From NCBI GenBank assembly GCA_900752545.1, contig CAADVS010000026.1:39959-103958 (forward strand): a stretch of 64,000 nucleotides of DNA. Reading direction: 5' to 3'. The notes below the pieces were generated by a model that saw nothing but the letters and a program-made list of their open reading frames with translations, was not told where the DNA came from and did no database searches. Origin of the DNA: an uncultured Collinsella sp. Its GTDB lineage: Bacteria; Actinomycetota; Coriobacteriia; Coriobacteriales; Coriobacteriaceae. A program made the position numbers and the translations under genes. Below, piece by piece: positions 52,122 through 60,761 of the stretch (position 1 is its first letter; each line of letters opens with the position of its first letter).

Positions 52122-52550
52122 CTAGTCCTCGACCTCGACGAGCTCGATATCAAAGTTGAGGTCCTTGCCGGCGAGCTCGTGGTTGGCATCGAGCGTCACG
52201 GCCTCGGACGTCACGTCGATGACCACGGCGGGGACGGGCATGCCGCTGGGCGTGGACAGGAAGAGCTTCATGCCCTTCTCGATCTGCTCGATGTTGGGAA
52301 CCTGCTCGGCCGGGAAGGTAATAACCATCTCGGGATTGTGCTCGCCGTAGGCATCGGCAGCAGGAATGTGCACGGTCTTCTTCTCGCCCACCTGCATGTC
52401 GACAACAGCGGCGTCGAAGCCCTTGATCATCTGGCCGGCGCCGCAGGTGAACTCCAGCGGCTCGCCGCGATCGTAGGAGCTATCGAACTGCGTGCCGTCG
52501 TCGAGCGTGCCGCGATAATGGGTCTTGACCTTCTTGCCCTGGTTGGACAT
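52122..52550 (-). CDS. slyD: FKBP-type peptidyl-prolyl isomerase, SlyD-like
   Basis: A protein of 142 residues. TLDDGTQFDSSYDRGEPLEF and GAGQMIKGFDAAVVDMQVGE form the FKBP barrel, interrupted by the IF (insert-in-flap) domain VHIPAADAYGEHNPEMVITF, as in SlyD. The His-rich C-terminal tail is absent. SlyD catalyses prolyl isomerisation and binds unfolded chains, and in other bacteria helps nickel insertion. The ATG at 52550 follows GGAGG; the UreE-like gene starts three bases after its stop. Confidence 0.88.
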   Translation of the reverse strand: MSNQGKKVKTHYRGTLDDGTQFDSSYDRGEPLEFTCGAGQMIKGFDAAVVDMQVGEKKTVHIPAADAYGEHNPEMVITFPAEQVPNIEQIEKGMKLFLSTPSGMPVPAVVIDVTSEAVTLDANHELAGKDLNFDIELVEVED

Positions 52551-52670
52551 GGTAACCTCCGTGATAAGGGCGGCGCACAACGCGGGCCGCCGTGAACATA
52601 TGGCGCTAACTATACCCTAGTCATACAATTCAAAGACAGTTTGCAAAGAAACGCTGCAACCGGAGGAACC

Positions 52671-53684
52671 ATGTCATATCCCGTATTTGACTTACACTGC
52701 GACACCGCCGACCGCATCGGCTGGGCCACGCTCGATCTCGACCTGCGCTTTACCGCGGGCACCGACGGCTATTTCCCCGGCGACGAAACGCATCCGCAAG
52801 ATTTCGACCTCATCGAGGGCAACGCCTGCGCCATCTCGCTCGCAAAGATCGGCAACACGCCGTGGGCACAGTGTTTCGCCACGTTTGTCCCCGATGAGAT
52901 TCCCGCCGCCCACGCAGCTCGTTTCCAGGCGCAGATCATGGCGCATATGAGTGGCCAGGCCATGCTCAATCACGACCGCATGGTCAACGTGCGTAGCGCC
53001 GCAGACATTCGCCCCGCGCTCAAAGACGGCAAGATCGCCTGCATCCACACCATCGAAAACGCCACGTTCTTTGCCGAGGACCCCGCGTTGATCGAGGTGC
53101 TCAAGAGCCTGGGCGTTCTCATGTCATCGCTCAGCTGGAACGCGCAGGGACCGCTCGCGAGCGGGCACGACACCCATGCCGGCCTCACCGCCGCCGGCAT
53201 CGAGGCGCTCACGCAGATGGAGCACGCCGGTATGGTACTCGACGTCTCCCACCTCAACGATGAGTGCTTTGACGAGGTTGTCGCCCACGCCACGCGCCCC
53301 TTCGTCGCTAGCCACTCCAACTCCCGTGCGGTTTGCGGCGTCAAGCGCAACCTTACCGACGACCAGTTCCGCACCATTCGCGACATGGGCGGTATCGTCG
53401 GCCTCAACTACTGCAGCGAGTTCCTCTCCAACGACGCAACCGACGAGACCGCCGCAGACGTCACCTTCGACCAGCTGGCAGCACATATCGAGCACTGGCT
53501 CGACCTGGGCGGCGAGGACGTCATCGCGCTCGGCGGCGACTGGGACGGCGCCACGGTGCCCGCTTTCCTCTCCGATGCAAGCAAGATGCCCGAGTTCCAG
53601 AACATGCTCTCCAAGCACTTTGGCAAGACCGTGATGCAAAAGCTCTGCAGCGACAACGCGCTTGCCTTCTTTGAGCGTTATTAA
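52671..53684 (+). CDS. Membrane-dipeptidase family (M19) peptidase
   Basis: A TIM-barrel dipeptidase of 337 residues. VFDLHCDTADRI supplies the HxD metal ligands, CIHTIENATFF the bridging Glu, VLDVSHLNDECFDEV the His, and FVASHSNSRAVCG the second His and catalytic region, as in renal dipeptidase and its bacterial relatives. GSDFDG of the family reads GGDWDGA here. It cleaves dipeptides, including D-amino acid forms, and could serve in peptide use. No signal peptide is present. The ATG at 52671 follows GGAGG. Confidence 0.9.
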   Translation: MSYPVFDLHCDTADRIGWATLDLDLRFTAGTDGYFPGDETHPQDFDLIEGNACAISLAKIGNTPWAQCFATFVPDEIPAAHAARFQAQIMAHMSGQAMLNHDRMVNVRSAADIRPALKDGKIACIHTIENATFFAEDPALIEVLKSLGVLMSSLSWNAQGPLASGHDTHAGLTAAGIEALTQMEHAGMVLDVSHLNDECFDEVVAHATRPFVASHSNSRAVCGVKRNLTDDQFRTIRDMGGIVGLNYCSEFLSNDATDETAADVTFDQLAAHIEHWLDLGGEDVIALGGDWDGATVPAFLSDASKMPEFQNMLSKHFGKTVMQKLCSDNALAFFERY

Positions 53685-53700
53685 TTTCACATCCCTTGAG

Positions 53701-53736
53701 CGGGCCGGCATGCCGAACGGTCGACATGCCGGCCCG
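53701..53736 (+). terminator. Hairpin after the dipeptidase gene
   Basis: A perfect 12-bp stem CGGGCCGGCATG / CATGCCGGCCCG with a 12-base loop, 17 bases past the stop. It has no T-tract to speak of. Confidence 0.55.
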
Positions 53737-53758
53737 TCCCCAATCTGAAGGACCGCTT

Positions 53759-54535
53759 TTGACGCAGCAGTTTACGATTTCCGTATCCCGACCGGATGGG
53801 ACGCCCATCCCCGTCGTCGTTACCAAAAAGCGCGTCAAGAACTTCAACCTACGCGTCACATCGAGCGGTGAGGTCCACGCCAGCGCACCGCTCGGCGCCA
53901 GCCGCGAGCGTATCGAAGCGTTTGTGAAGCGCAACAGCGCCTGGATTATCAGCCGACTTGCCCAGCGTGAACAACGTCAGGCGACGGCGCGAGAGCCGCT
54001 CAGTCCCTCGTCCATCATTGCACTTTGGGGCAAGCCCATCACGGTACAGGATGCGCTCGATCACAACTTTGCATCACCCGCACCGCGACCCAAACAGGCC
54101 ACCTTCGCAAGTTTTATGGGTACCGACGAATCGAACGGAGGCCCACAGGCCAAGCGGCGCGCAATCCTCGACGGCCTAACGTCCGACGAGCTCCAAGTCC
54201 ATATCGACCAGCTCTATACGTCCGAGGTCACATCGGCGCTACGCGATATTGTGCACGCATACGAAATCGCAATGGGTGTCGCCGTTTCCCGCGTTTCCGT
54301 ACGCAGCATGAAAACGCGCTGGGGCTCGTGCACGCCCAAAACCGGCGCCATTCGCATCGCACGCGAGCTTGCCACCTACCCCGTCGAATGCCTCGACATG
54401 GTTGTCGCCCACGAGCTCGTCCACTTGCTCGAGCCAAGCCACAATCAGCGGTTCCACGCCCTGCTCGACACGTACTGCCCCAACAATAGAGCTCTGTCGC
54501 AGCGACTCAAAAAACCGCCCGCCAACGAGCTCTAG
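53759..54535 (+). CDS. YgjP-like zinc metallopeptidase
   Basis: A protein of 258 residues. The TTG at 53759 follows GAAGGA and is preferred to more distant ATG codons. VAHELVHLLEPSHNQRFHALL is cut from the HExxH zinc site with the third ligand His downstream, and MKTRWGSCTPKTGAIRIARE precedes it, as in the YgjP/DUF45 (SprT-like) family. The cellular substrate is unknown. The gene faces folB, the stops being six bases apart. Confidence 0.82.
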   Translation: MTQQFTISVSRPDGTPIPVVVTKKRVKNFNLRVTSSGEVHASAPLGASRERIEAFVKRNSAWIISRLAQREQRQATAREPLSPSSIIALWGKPITVQDALDHNFASPAPRPKQATFASFMGTDESNGGPQAKRRAILDGLTSDELQVHIDQLYTSEVTSALRDIVHAYEIAMGVAVSRVSVRSMKTRWGSCTPKTGAIRIARELATYPVECLDMVVAHELVHLLEPSHNQRFHALLDTYCPNNRALSQRLKKPPANEL

Positions 54536-54541
54536 CGTCGG

Positions 54542-55027
54542 CTAGCGCACGCGCTCGATCTCGACGCCACAGCTTGCCAGGGGAAGACCGACAGGCGCCC
54601 AAGGCTTATCGAGCTTAACACGCACGCCAAGCAGCAAGGGGTAACGACGTAGCAGCATCTGGGCCACACCCTCGGCTGCAGCCTCGATGAGCTTAAACGT
54701 ATGCTCGCGCAAATAGCCATCGACATCGTGGCACACCGAGCCGTAATCAATAGAGGCATCCAGGTTATCGTGCTCCCCCGCCGCGCGCAAGTCGGCATAG
54801 AGCACCAAGGACACGACAAACTTCTGCCCCAGGGCGTTCTCCTCGGGATACACGCCGTGGTTGGCAAAGACCTCGAGACCGTCGATAGCAATGCGGTCGG
54901 CATGGCGCAGGTCGTCATAGCTCACATGGGGCACCGCCGTTGCGGCGGAAATCTCGCCCCTGCCACGACGGGCAAGCTCGGCACCCTCGGTCTTGGTTGC
55001 ATTCTCGGGCAGCTTTTTGTTAGTCAT
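54542..55027 (-). CDS. folB: Dihydroneopterin aldolase
   Basis: A protein of 161 residues. RIAIDGLEVFANHGVYPEEN and FVVSLVLYADLRAAGEHDNL followed by SIDYGSVCHDVDGYL are the FolB signature, with the Glu and Lys (RVKLDKPWAP) of the active site. About 45 N-terminal residues before the domain are an extension without assigned role. It converts dihydroneopterin to hydroxymethyl-dihydropterin in folate synthesis. Neighbouring folE gives the earlier step. Confidence 0.9.
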   Translation of the reverse strand: MTNKKLPENATKTEGAELARRGRGEISAATAVPHVSYDDLRHADRIAIDGLEVFANHGVYPEENALGQKFVVSLVLYADLRAAGEHDNLDASIDYGSVCHDVDGYLREHTFKLIEAAAEGVAQMLLRRYPLLLGVRVKLDKPWAPVGLPLASCGVEIERVR

Positions 55028-55070
55028 CGCGATCGTCTCCTTCGTTCAGAACCCCGACCGCGCAAACTAG

Positions 55071-55652
55071 CTACACGCGAATCGACAGGTTCTTTTTATC
55101 ATCGCTCCAGTTGCAGGCATTGCGCGCAGGGCATGCAAAGCAGGCGCGCGACGCTTTGTCGGCTGCATAAAGCAGACGCTCAAGCGGCTGGCTGTTTACA
55201 CGCAGCTTTCGATGGCCCAGGATGGCCGTCTTAATGGCCGCGGCATCTGCCGGCTCAAACGCCACGTCTTCGGGCATGCCGCCGAGAATCGCATCAGCGA
55301 CGCGTTCGCTTGCAACATCATGGGATATACCCGATTCATACTGTTCATCTTTGCCGATATCGTGAAGAAGTGCCGTGGCGTAAATGACCTCGCGGTCAAA
55401 TTCGAGTTGCTCCTCAAGATTCTTAATCCACATAATGCGCGCGACATCCAGCAGATGGTCGATACCGTGGCGGCAAAAGATGCGCCCCGATTCCAACTGC
55501 GCAATGTTGCCCAGATGTCGCCGGAACAGCCCGTTGGCACAGATGTAATCAATGCGAGGCATGGCACCAAAGGGAGTCAGGCCCGAAGCCATAAAGCCGC
55601 GACGCGACGTTCCCTCATCGGTCTTCGATGCAAAGTCGTTGACGACTCTCAT
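55071..55652 (-). CDS. HD-domain phosphohydrolase in the folate gene group
   Basis: A protein of 193 residues. IDHLLDVARIMWI supplies the first His, and ALLHDIGKDEQYESG the HD pair of the metal site, as in the HDIG-type group. A C-terminal Cys pattern (CFACPARNACNW) and KDKASRA region are further marks. The gene lies between folE and folB with the same orientation, three bases after folE, so a phosphohydrolase step in pterin metabolism (removal of phosphates from dihydroneopterin triphosphate) is an attractive guess but not shown. Confidence 0.75.
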   Translation of the reverse strand: MRVVNDFASKTDEGTSRRGFMASGLTPFGAMPRIDYICANGLFRRHLGNIAQLESGRIFCRHGIDHLLDVARIMWIKNLEEQLEFDREVIYATALLHDIGKDEQYESGISHDVASERVADAILGGMPEDVAFEPADAAAIKTAILGHRKLRVNSQPLERLLYAADKASRACFACPARNACNWSDDKKNLSIRV

Positions 55653-55654
55653 GG

Positions 55655-56212
55655 TTAACGGCCCAGCATCCTAAAGAATTGCTCCTCGAGCGCCGGATCG
55701 GTCTCAAAGACACCGCGACGAGCAAGCGTTACGGTCTTGGTACCGGGCTTTTGCACGCCGCGCATGGTCATGCACATATGCTCGGCTTCCATCAGTACGA
55801 TTGCTCCTTGGGGAGCAAGATATTCCATGAGGGCGTCGGCAACCTGTGCACACAGCTGCTCCTGCAGCTGCAGTCGACGGGCATAGACCTCTACCGTGCG
55901 AGCAAGCTTAGACAGACCCGCCACGCGGCCGTTAGGGATATAGCCGATCGCAGCCTTGCCGTAAAACGGCAGCAGATGGTGCTCGCACAGCGAGTAAAAC
56001 GTGATGTCGCGCTCGATAACCAAATCGTTCGAAGCGACGGCAAAGGTTTTGGACAGGTGCTCCTCTGCGCTCTGGTCCATGCCGCCGGCAACCTCGCCAT
56101 ACATACGGGCGACGCGTGCCGGCGTCTCCAGCAGGCCCTCACGAGTTGGGTCCTCGCCTATGCCCTCAAGCAACAGCCTTATGGCGGCCTCGACTTTTTC
56201 CTGATCGACCAT
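55655..56212 (-). CDS. folE: GTP cyclohydrolase I
   Basis: A protein of 185 residues; the ATG at 56212 follows [26 protein letters not shown] has zinc-binding Cys and His, and [13 protein letters not shown] the other zinc Cys plus the catalytic His region. The length fits the short bacterial form. It converts GTP to dihydroneopterin triphosphate, the first folate step. It lies in a same-strand group nrdG-folE-HD-folB. Confidence 0.94.
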   Translation of the reverse strand: MVDQEKVEAAIRLLLEGIGEDPTREGLLETPARVARMYGEVAGGMDQSAEEHLSKTFAVASNDLVIERDITFYSLCEHHLLPFYGKAAIGYIPNGRVAGLSKLARTVEVYARRLQLQEQLCAQVADALMEYLAPQGAIVLMEAEHMCMTMRGVQKPGTKTVTLARRGVFETDPALEEQFFRMLGR

Positions 56213-56278
56213 CTGGGCCTCACTCTTCCGATTTTGCGTTCGCGCTATGGTACCACGCCCTCCGGCATCGGCCACAAG

Positions 56279-56860
56279 CTACATAGTATGGGTCGAATAG
56301 ACCGGATCATCTCGCCAAAGCTCCACAGCATTGCAAAGCGCAACGCCCTCGCGCGCGGCACGAGCGCGCGTGGCGTTCATGTCGATCACGCGCTGATTAC
56401 TCGAGCCCCTAAAGCGCAACGAGATATCGTACAGATCTTGAACGAACGGACCGTCCACCAGCATGTCGAGGCAGGCAAGGATACGGTCCGTCACCTCGGT
56501 ATGGTGACGACCGCCCGGCATAAGTTCCTCGAGCACGTCGCCAGTAAAGCACCAAATGGTCTTCCCCGACTCCACGGGATAGGCCGCACGCACGCGTTCA
56601 ATAAAGTCAACGAGACCCGCCTGATTCTCGGGCTCCATGGGCTCGCCGCCCAGAATCGTCAGGCCATCGATAAAGGGATGATCGAGACTCTCGATAATTT
56701 TGTCCTCGACGGCGCGATCGAACGGCTCGCCCGCAGCAAAGTCCCACGCGACAGAGTTAAAGCAGTTCTTGCACCCACGACGGCACCCACTCACAAACAG
56801 AGAAGTACGAACACCTTCCCCATCAGCAATGTCGAAATACTTAATGTTCGCGTAGTTCAT
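56279..56860 (-). CDS. nrdG: Anaerobic ribonucleotide reductase activating protein
   Basis: A radical SAM enzyme of 193 residues. CRRGCKNCFN carries the CxxxCxxC cluster motif, and TILGGEPMEPENQAG the GGE motif that binds SAM. The ATG at 56860 follows GGGAGAG. It makes the glycyl radical on NrdD using SAM and reduced flavodoxin; a flavodoxin gene lies at 35.6 kb. It follows nrdD on the same strand after a 426-base gap filled by large inverted repeats. Confidence 0.93.
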   Translation of the reverse strand: MNYANIKYFDIADGEGVRTSLFVSGCRRGCKNCFNSVAWDFAAGEPFDRAVEDKIIESLDHPFIDGLTILGGEPMEPENQAGLVDFIERVRAAYPVESGKTIWCFTGDVLEELMPGGRHHTEVTDRILACLDMLVDGPFVQDLYDISLRFRGSSNQRVIDMNATRARAAREGVALCNAVELWRDDPVYSTHTM

Positions 56861-56875
56861 AGGTAACTCTCCCGG

Positions 56876-56959
56876 GAGGCCGGGGCATATCATCCCGTCC
56901 TCAAACATTCTCGGCCTGCGGCCTGCGAAACTGCGGGCGGGACGATATGTCCCGGCCTC
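56876..56959. repeat. Inverted repeat upstream of nrdG
   Basis: 25-base arms (56876-56900 with 56935-56959) pair except for three transition-type differences that leave G-U pairs in RNA (core GAGGCCGGG, CATATC). The spacer of 34 bases has a small internal hairpin. It lies 16 bases upstream of the nrdG start. Confidence 0.7.
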
Positions 56960-57138
56960 ATGCAAAGGTTAACTCAATGAACGAAGCGAACATCGAGTAT
57001 AGGGTTCGAGGTCTAATAAAAACTGGGTTGCGGCTCAACCGCCATCGCAAGTAAATCGTATCTGCAGCTCGAATTATTTCCGCTAAGAACTTCGAGGAGT
57101 GAGCAGACCGCATGCTGCATCTCAACTACGTCAACTTG

Positions 57139-57274
57139 GCTGCCCCGTAGCGAGGCCCCGGACCTTTGCTCGATATGAGTTCCGCACGAACAGGAGGCGC
57201 CAGTGGCGCCTCCGTCGTGAGCCAGGACTGTCCGAAATAGCGAGTAAAGGTCCGGGGCCTCGCTACGGGGCAGC
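57139..57274. repeat. Long nested inverted repeat between nrdD and nrdG
   Basis: 34-base arms (57139-57172 with 57241-57274) match in all but one base. The loop carries a second perfect 9-bp hairpin GGAGGCGCC-AGT-GGCGCCTCC (57193-57213). The element starts 12 bases past the nrdD stop. It could end transcription, stabilise the nrdD mRNA, or be a small mobile (MITE-like) element. Confidence 0.8.
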
Positions 57275-57286
57275 TTGGGATGGTTA

Positions 57287-59509
57287 TTAGAGATGCAGCA
57301 CGCGGTCGCGGATCTCCTCGGTTCGACCCTGGTTCCAGAATTGAGTACCGATGTAGCCGCACGTACGACGGGCGACATTCATCTTCTCCTGATCGCGGTT
57401 GCCGCAGTTGGGGCACTCCCACACCAGCTTGCCGTCATCCTCGACAATCTTGATCTCGCCGTCATAGCCGCACACCTGGCAGTAATCGCTCTTGGTGTTG
57501 AGCTCGGCATACATGATGTTGTCGTAGATGTACTGCATCACGCGAATGACAGCCTTAAGGTTGTCCTGCATGTTAGGAACCTCGACGTAGGAGATGGCAC
57601 CGCCCGGCGAAAGCTGCTGGAACATGCCCTCAAACTTGAGCTTATCGAAAGCATCAATCTCCTCGGACACATGGACGTGGTAGCTGTTGGTAATGTAGCC
57701 CTTGTCCGTCACACCCGGAATAATGCCAAAACGACGCTGCAGGCACTTGGCGAACTTGTAGGTCGTCGACTCAAGCGGGGTGCCGTACAGTGAGAAGTCG
57801 ATATCGCTTTCGGCCTTCCACTCGGCGCATTTGTCGTTCATGTGCTGCATGACGGCCATGGCAAACGGCGTGCCTTCCTTCTCGGTGTGGCTGTGGCCCG
57901 TCATGTACTTGACGCACTCATACAGACCGGCATACCCCAGGCTAATGGTGGAATAACCGCCCACGAGCAGCTTGTCGATCGTCTCGCCCTTCTTAAGGCG
58001 CGCCAGGGCGCCGTACTGCCAAAGAATCGGCGCGGCATCCGAAAGCGTGCCCATCAGGCGCTCGTGACGGCACAGCAGGGCACGGTGGCACAGCTCAAGG
58101 CGCTCGTCGAAGATCTTCCAGAACTTGTCCATGTCCTGATGCGAGCTCAGCGCGACATCGGGCAGGTTAATGGTCACAACACCCTGGTTAAAGCGGCCAT
58201 AGTACTTGGGCTTGCTCGGGTCATAGTTGAACGCGTTGGCAACGTTGTTAAAACCGTTGCCCGAGCGATCGGGCGTCAGGAAACTGCGGCAACCCATGCA
58301 GGTGTAGCAATCGCCGTTGCCCGCAGTCTCGCCCTTCGACAGCTTAAGCTCACGCATCTTTTTCTCGGAGATGTAGTCGGGCACCATGCGCTTGGCGGTG
58401 CACTTCGCAGCCAGCTGAGTCAGGTAGAAGTACGGGGAATCCTCGTAAACGTTATCGTCCTCGAGCACATAGATAAGCTTGGGGAACGCCGGAGTGATCC
58501 ACACGCCAGCCTCGTTCTTAACGCCCTCATAGCGCTGACGAAGCGTCTCCTCCACAATCATGGCAAGGTCGTGCTTCTCCTGGGGCGTACGGGCCTCATT
58601 GAGATACATAAAGACCGTCACGAACGGCGCCTGGCCATTCGTGGTCATAAGGGTCACGACCTGATACTGAATCGTCTGGACGCCGCGACGGATCTCGTCA
58701 CGCAGACGATCCTCAACGACCTCACGGACCTTCTCGGCAGACGCAGAGACGCCAAGCTCCTCGAGCTCGCGGGCAACCTCGCCGCGAATCTTCTGACGGC
58801 TCACCTCGACAAACGGAGCCAGGTGGGTCAGCGAAATCGACTGACCGCCATACTGGGAAGAGGCGACCTGCGCGATGATCTGCGTCGCGATATTGCAAGC
58901 AGTCGAAAAGCTGTGCGGCTTCTCGATCAGCGTGCCCGAGATAACGGTGCCATTCTGGAGCATATCCTCCAGGTTCACCAGGTCACAGTTATGCATGTGC
59001 TGGGCGAAGTAGTCCGAATCGTGGAAGTGAATCAGGCCCTCGTTGTGGGCATCCACGATCTCCTGGGGCAGCAGCACGCGCTGCGTCAGGTCCTTGGAAA
59101 TCTCGCCGGCCATGTAGTCGCGCTGAACGGAGTTGACAGTCGGGTTCTTGTTGGAGTTCTCCTGCTTGACCTCTTCGTTATTGCACTCAATCAGCGACAG
59201 GATCTTGTCATCGGTCGTGTTCTTTTGGCGCTTCAGGCTCTGAACATAGCGGTAGATGATGTAGTGGCGAGCGACCTCGTAGCAGTCGAGACGCATAATC
59301 TCGTCCTCGACCAGATCCTGGATCTCCTCGACCGATACGGTGTGGCCGGCCTTCTCACATGCCTCGGCGACGTTTTGTGCCGCATAGATCACCTGGCGGT
59401 CGGTAAGGCGAGAGCCTTCCTCGACCTCCAAGTTTGCGGCGCGGATCGCATTGACGATCTTATCGATGTCAAAGGTAACCTCGGTGCCGCTGCGCTTGAT
59501 GATCTTCAT
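57287..59509 (-). CDS. nrdD: Anaerobic ribonucleoside-triphosphate reductase
   Basis: A protein of 740 residues. It has an N-terminal ATP-cone (IIKRSGTEVTFDIDKIVNAI), the class III reductase core (MTTNGQAPFVTVFMYLNEA, GDCYTCMGCRSFLTPD), a C-terminal zinc ribbon (CQVCGYDGEI, CPNCGNRD) and the glycyl-radical segment RRTCGYIGTQFWN. The ATG at 59509 follows AGAGG. It makes deoxyribonucleotides without oxygen, as needed by a strict anaerobe. An NrdR-type box lies 258 bases upstream. Confidence 0.95.
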   Translation of the reverse strand: MKIIKRSGTEVTFDIDKIVNAIRAANLEVEEGSRLTDRQVIYAAQNVAEACEKAGHTVSVEEIQDLVEDEIMRLDCYEVARHYIIYRYVQSLKRQKNTTDDKILSLIECNNEEVKQENSNKNPTVNSVQRDYMAGEISKDLTQRVLLPQEIVDAHNEGLIHFHDSDYFAQHMHNCDLVNLEDMLQNGTVISGTLIEKPHSFSTACNIATQIIAQVASSQYGGQSISLTHLAPFVEVSRQKIRGEVARELEELGVSASAEKVREVVEDRLRDEIRRGVQTIQYQVVTLMTTNGQAPFVTVFMYLNEARTPQEKHDLAMIVEETLRQRYEGVKNEAGVWITPAFPKLIYVLEDDNVYEDSPYFYLTQLAAKCTAKRMVPDYISEKKMRELKLSKGETAGNGDCYTCMGCRSFLTPDRSGNGFNNVANAFNYDPSKPKYYGRFNQGVVTINLPDVALSSHQDMDKFWKIFDERLELCHRALLCRHERLMGTLSDAAPILWQYGALARLKKGETIDKLLVGGYSTISLGYAGLYECVKYMTGHSHTEKEGTPFAMAVMQHMNDKCAEWKAESDIDFSLYGTPLESTTYKFAKCLQRRFGIIPGVTDKGYITNSYHVHVSEEIDAFDKLKFEGMFQQLSPGGAISYVEVPNMQDNLKAVIRVMQYIYDNIMYAELNTKSDYCQVCGYDGEIKIVEDDGKLVWECPNCGNRDQEKMNVARRTCGYIGTQFWNQGRTEEIRDRVLHL

Positions 59510-59767
59510 CCTCTTGCCTCTTTCGCATCGTAGCCTCATTGCGCTTCAGAGCCAAACGATGCCCGGCAGGGCTTACCCTGTCTTGCGGCGCCGTCGCGCA
59601 ATCTGTGTTTTCGATAACCATAGGCCCTCATGCGGACAATCCTCGCAGCCAATCAAGGGGCTCAAAGATCCATCCAAATAATGGGGCGAATAAGGTTCTC
59701 GTTCTCTGTCCGCCATCTATCATACGACAAAGAGGCATCTATATCCTGTATTCTTTTTTTAGGTCAA

Positions 59768-59783
59768 ACACAACATATAGTGT
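59768..59783. promoter_or_regulatory. NrdR box upstream of nrdD
   Basis: ACACTATATGTTGTGT on the minus strand differs in one place from the NrdR consensus ACACWATATWTTGTGT. A weaker, partly matching box occurs at about 59734-59749 and overlaps a -10-like TATAGA behind TTGACC (59765-59760 region). Paired NrdR boxes are the usual arrangement for repression of ribonucleotide reductase genes when dATP is high. Confidence 0.65.
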
Positions 59784-59829
59784 TTCAGCAGGTCAAAGCA
59801 ATTGGTCAATTTGCAGACGCATTATAAAT

Positions 59830-60561
59830 GAAGGCCTCTTGGCAGACTGCTAAAACGTTATCAACCCAACTACCTGCACAGCAGTTTTGAAACCCCCTCA
59901 ACCGTGCCGCCGTCAAATAGCACCAAAACCAAGCTGCTCGCGCCAAAAGAATCCAAAAGATTGTCCTTGACCAACATGTTGCGGTCGATCGCGAGGAGGT
60001 TGGAGACAACGGATCACCACAGCCACGATGCCAGGCGGCACGGGATCAAGACCGAGTGTAGGCAGCCTTCTTGTCAGCTTATAACAAAACAGCTAAGCGA
60101 CTTAGTCCCTAAGCTGTAAACATGTGGTGGCATTGGAAAATTTGAACTCGTTATCTTATCTGTGTCACAGCGCTGATCTGAAAGCTCGCACCGAGCCGAT
60201 AGATAATGAATTGTGTTTAGCAAACTGGCAGAAAGGCAGATGGTCGTCAGCTGATAATTATTCTATATCGCGATCTGACAAGTCGCATCAAATTAAGGCA
60301 AAGGGCAGCTTATTGAACCGCGTTGTCCCAACTTATGGAATTCCGAACGCGAGATCCTGCCGCTGGCGTTGGTTCTAGATAGACAATAAAGCGGCAGCGG
60401 TATGACAAGACTCTGCTCGTGAAGTTGCCTGCAAATCACAGAAAAGTGGTTGAAGACCCATCACGCTCCCGGGTGAAAAACCGAAGAGAGCGCTTAGGTA
60501 CGCATAGCCCTAGGACTCGAGAAGACGCACCCCAACACCAACTAAATTAAAAGTAGGTCCA
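59830..60561. other. Decayed, gene-poor stretch
   Basis: No intact gene is supported here. On the minus strand at about 59870-60001 a reading frame without a start (SNLLAIDRNMLVKDNLLD, then SLVLVLFDGGTVEGVSK) looks like the end of a lost gene of unknown family. A tRNA-like remnant lies at 60125. Base composition is AT-richer than the surroundings, and stops occur in all frames. Confidence 0.45.
60125..60200 (-). pseudogene. Degenerate tRNA-Val-like remnant
   Basis: Read on the minus strand, it has a T-arm-like GAGTTCAAATTTTCC, an end ATGCCACCA and a TGTGACACAG segment that align with tRNA-Val(GAC) at 63514-63588 (for example shared TTTGAACT, GTGTCA and AGCGCT on the plus strand). Stems no longer pair, so it is not functional. 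Its orientation is that expected of an attachment-site copy left at the far end of a tRNA-linked element. Confidence 0.45.
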
Positions 60562-60562
60562 G

Positions 60563-60736
60563 CTAAACACCCATAGCAAATGGAGGGTAAAGCCTAATTC
60601 CAGATTGCGCTAAAATTCTAGCGTATCGGGGAGCCCTCGCGGCAATCTTCCGCCCACGTCCAAGCGTCGCGCCATACGCCAGCGCCGCATTCGCAATCAA
60701 CGTGAATAAAACCCCAATGAGTATCTGCCATTCCAC
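60563..60736 (-). CDS. Short membrane-type reading frame, perhaps a gene fragment
   Basis: 57 codons from a GTG at 60736, encoding one hydrophobic helix (ILIGVLFTLIANAALAYGAT) and a basic tail (LGRGRKIAARAPRYARILAQ). There is no good ribosome binding site. It lies 25 bases downstream of the DUF218 gene on the same strand. It could be a small third gene of that operon or a broken membrane-protein gene. Confidence 0.3.
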   Translation of the reverse strand: MEWQILIGVLFTLIANAALAYGATLGRGRKIAARAPRYARILAQSGIRLYPPFAMGV

Positions 60737-60761
60737 GACGGAAGCAGCAACTGTTGGGCGG

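Noticed and set aside
57842..59533. A 563-codon open frame opposite nrdD
   Set aside because: Antisense shadow of a highly conserved gene; the composition (Leu/Val/Gly/Arg) is that of reversed codons.
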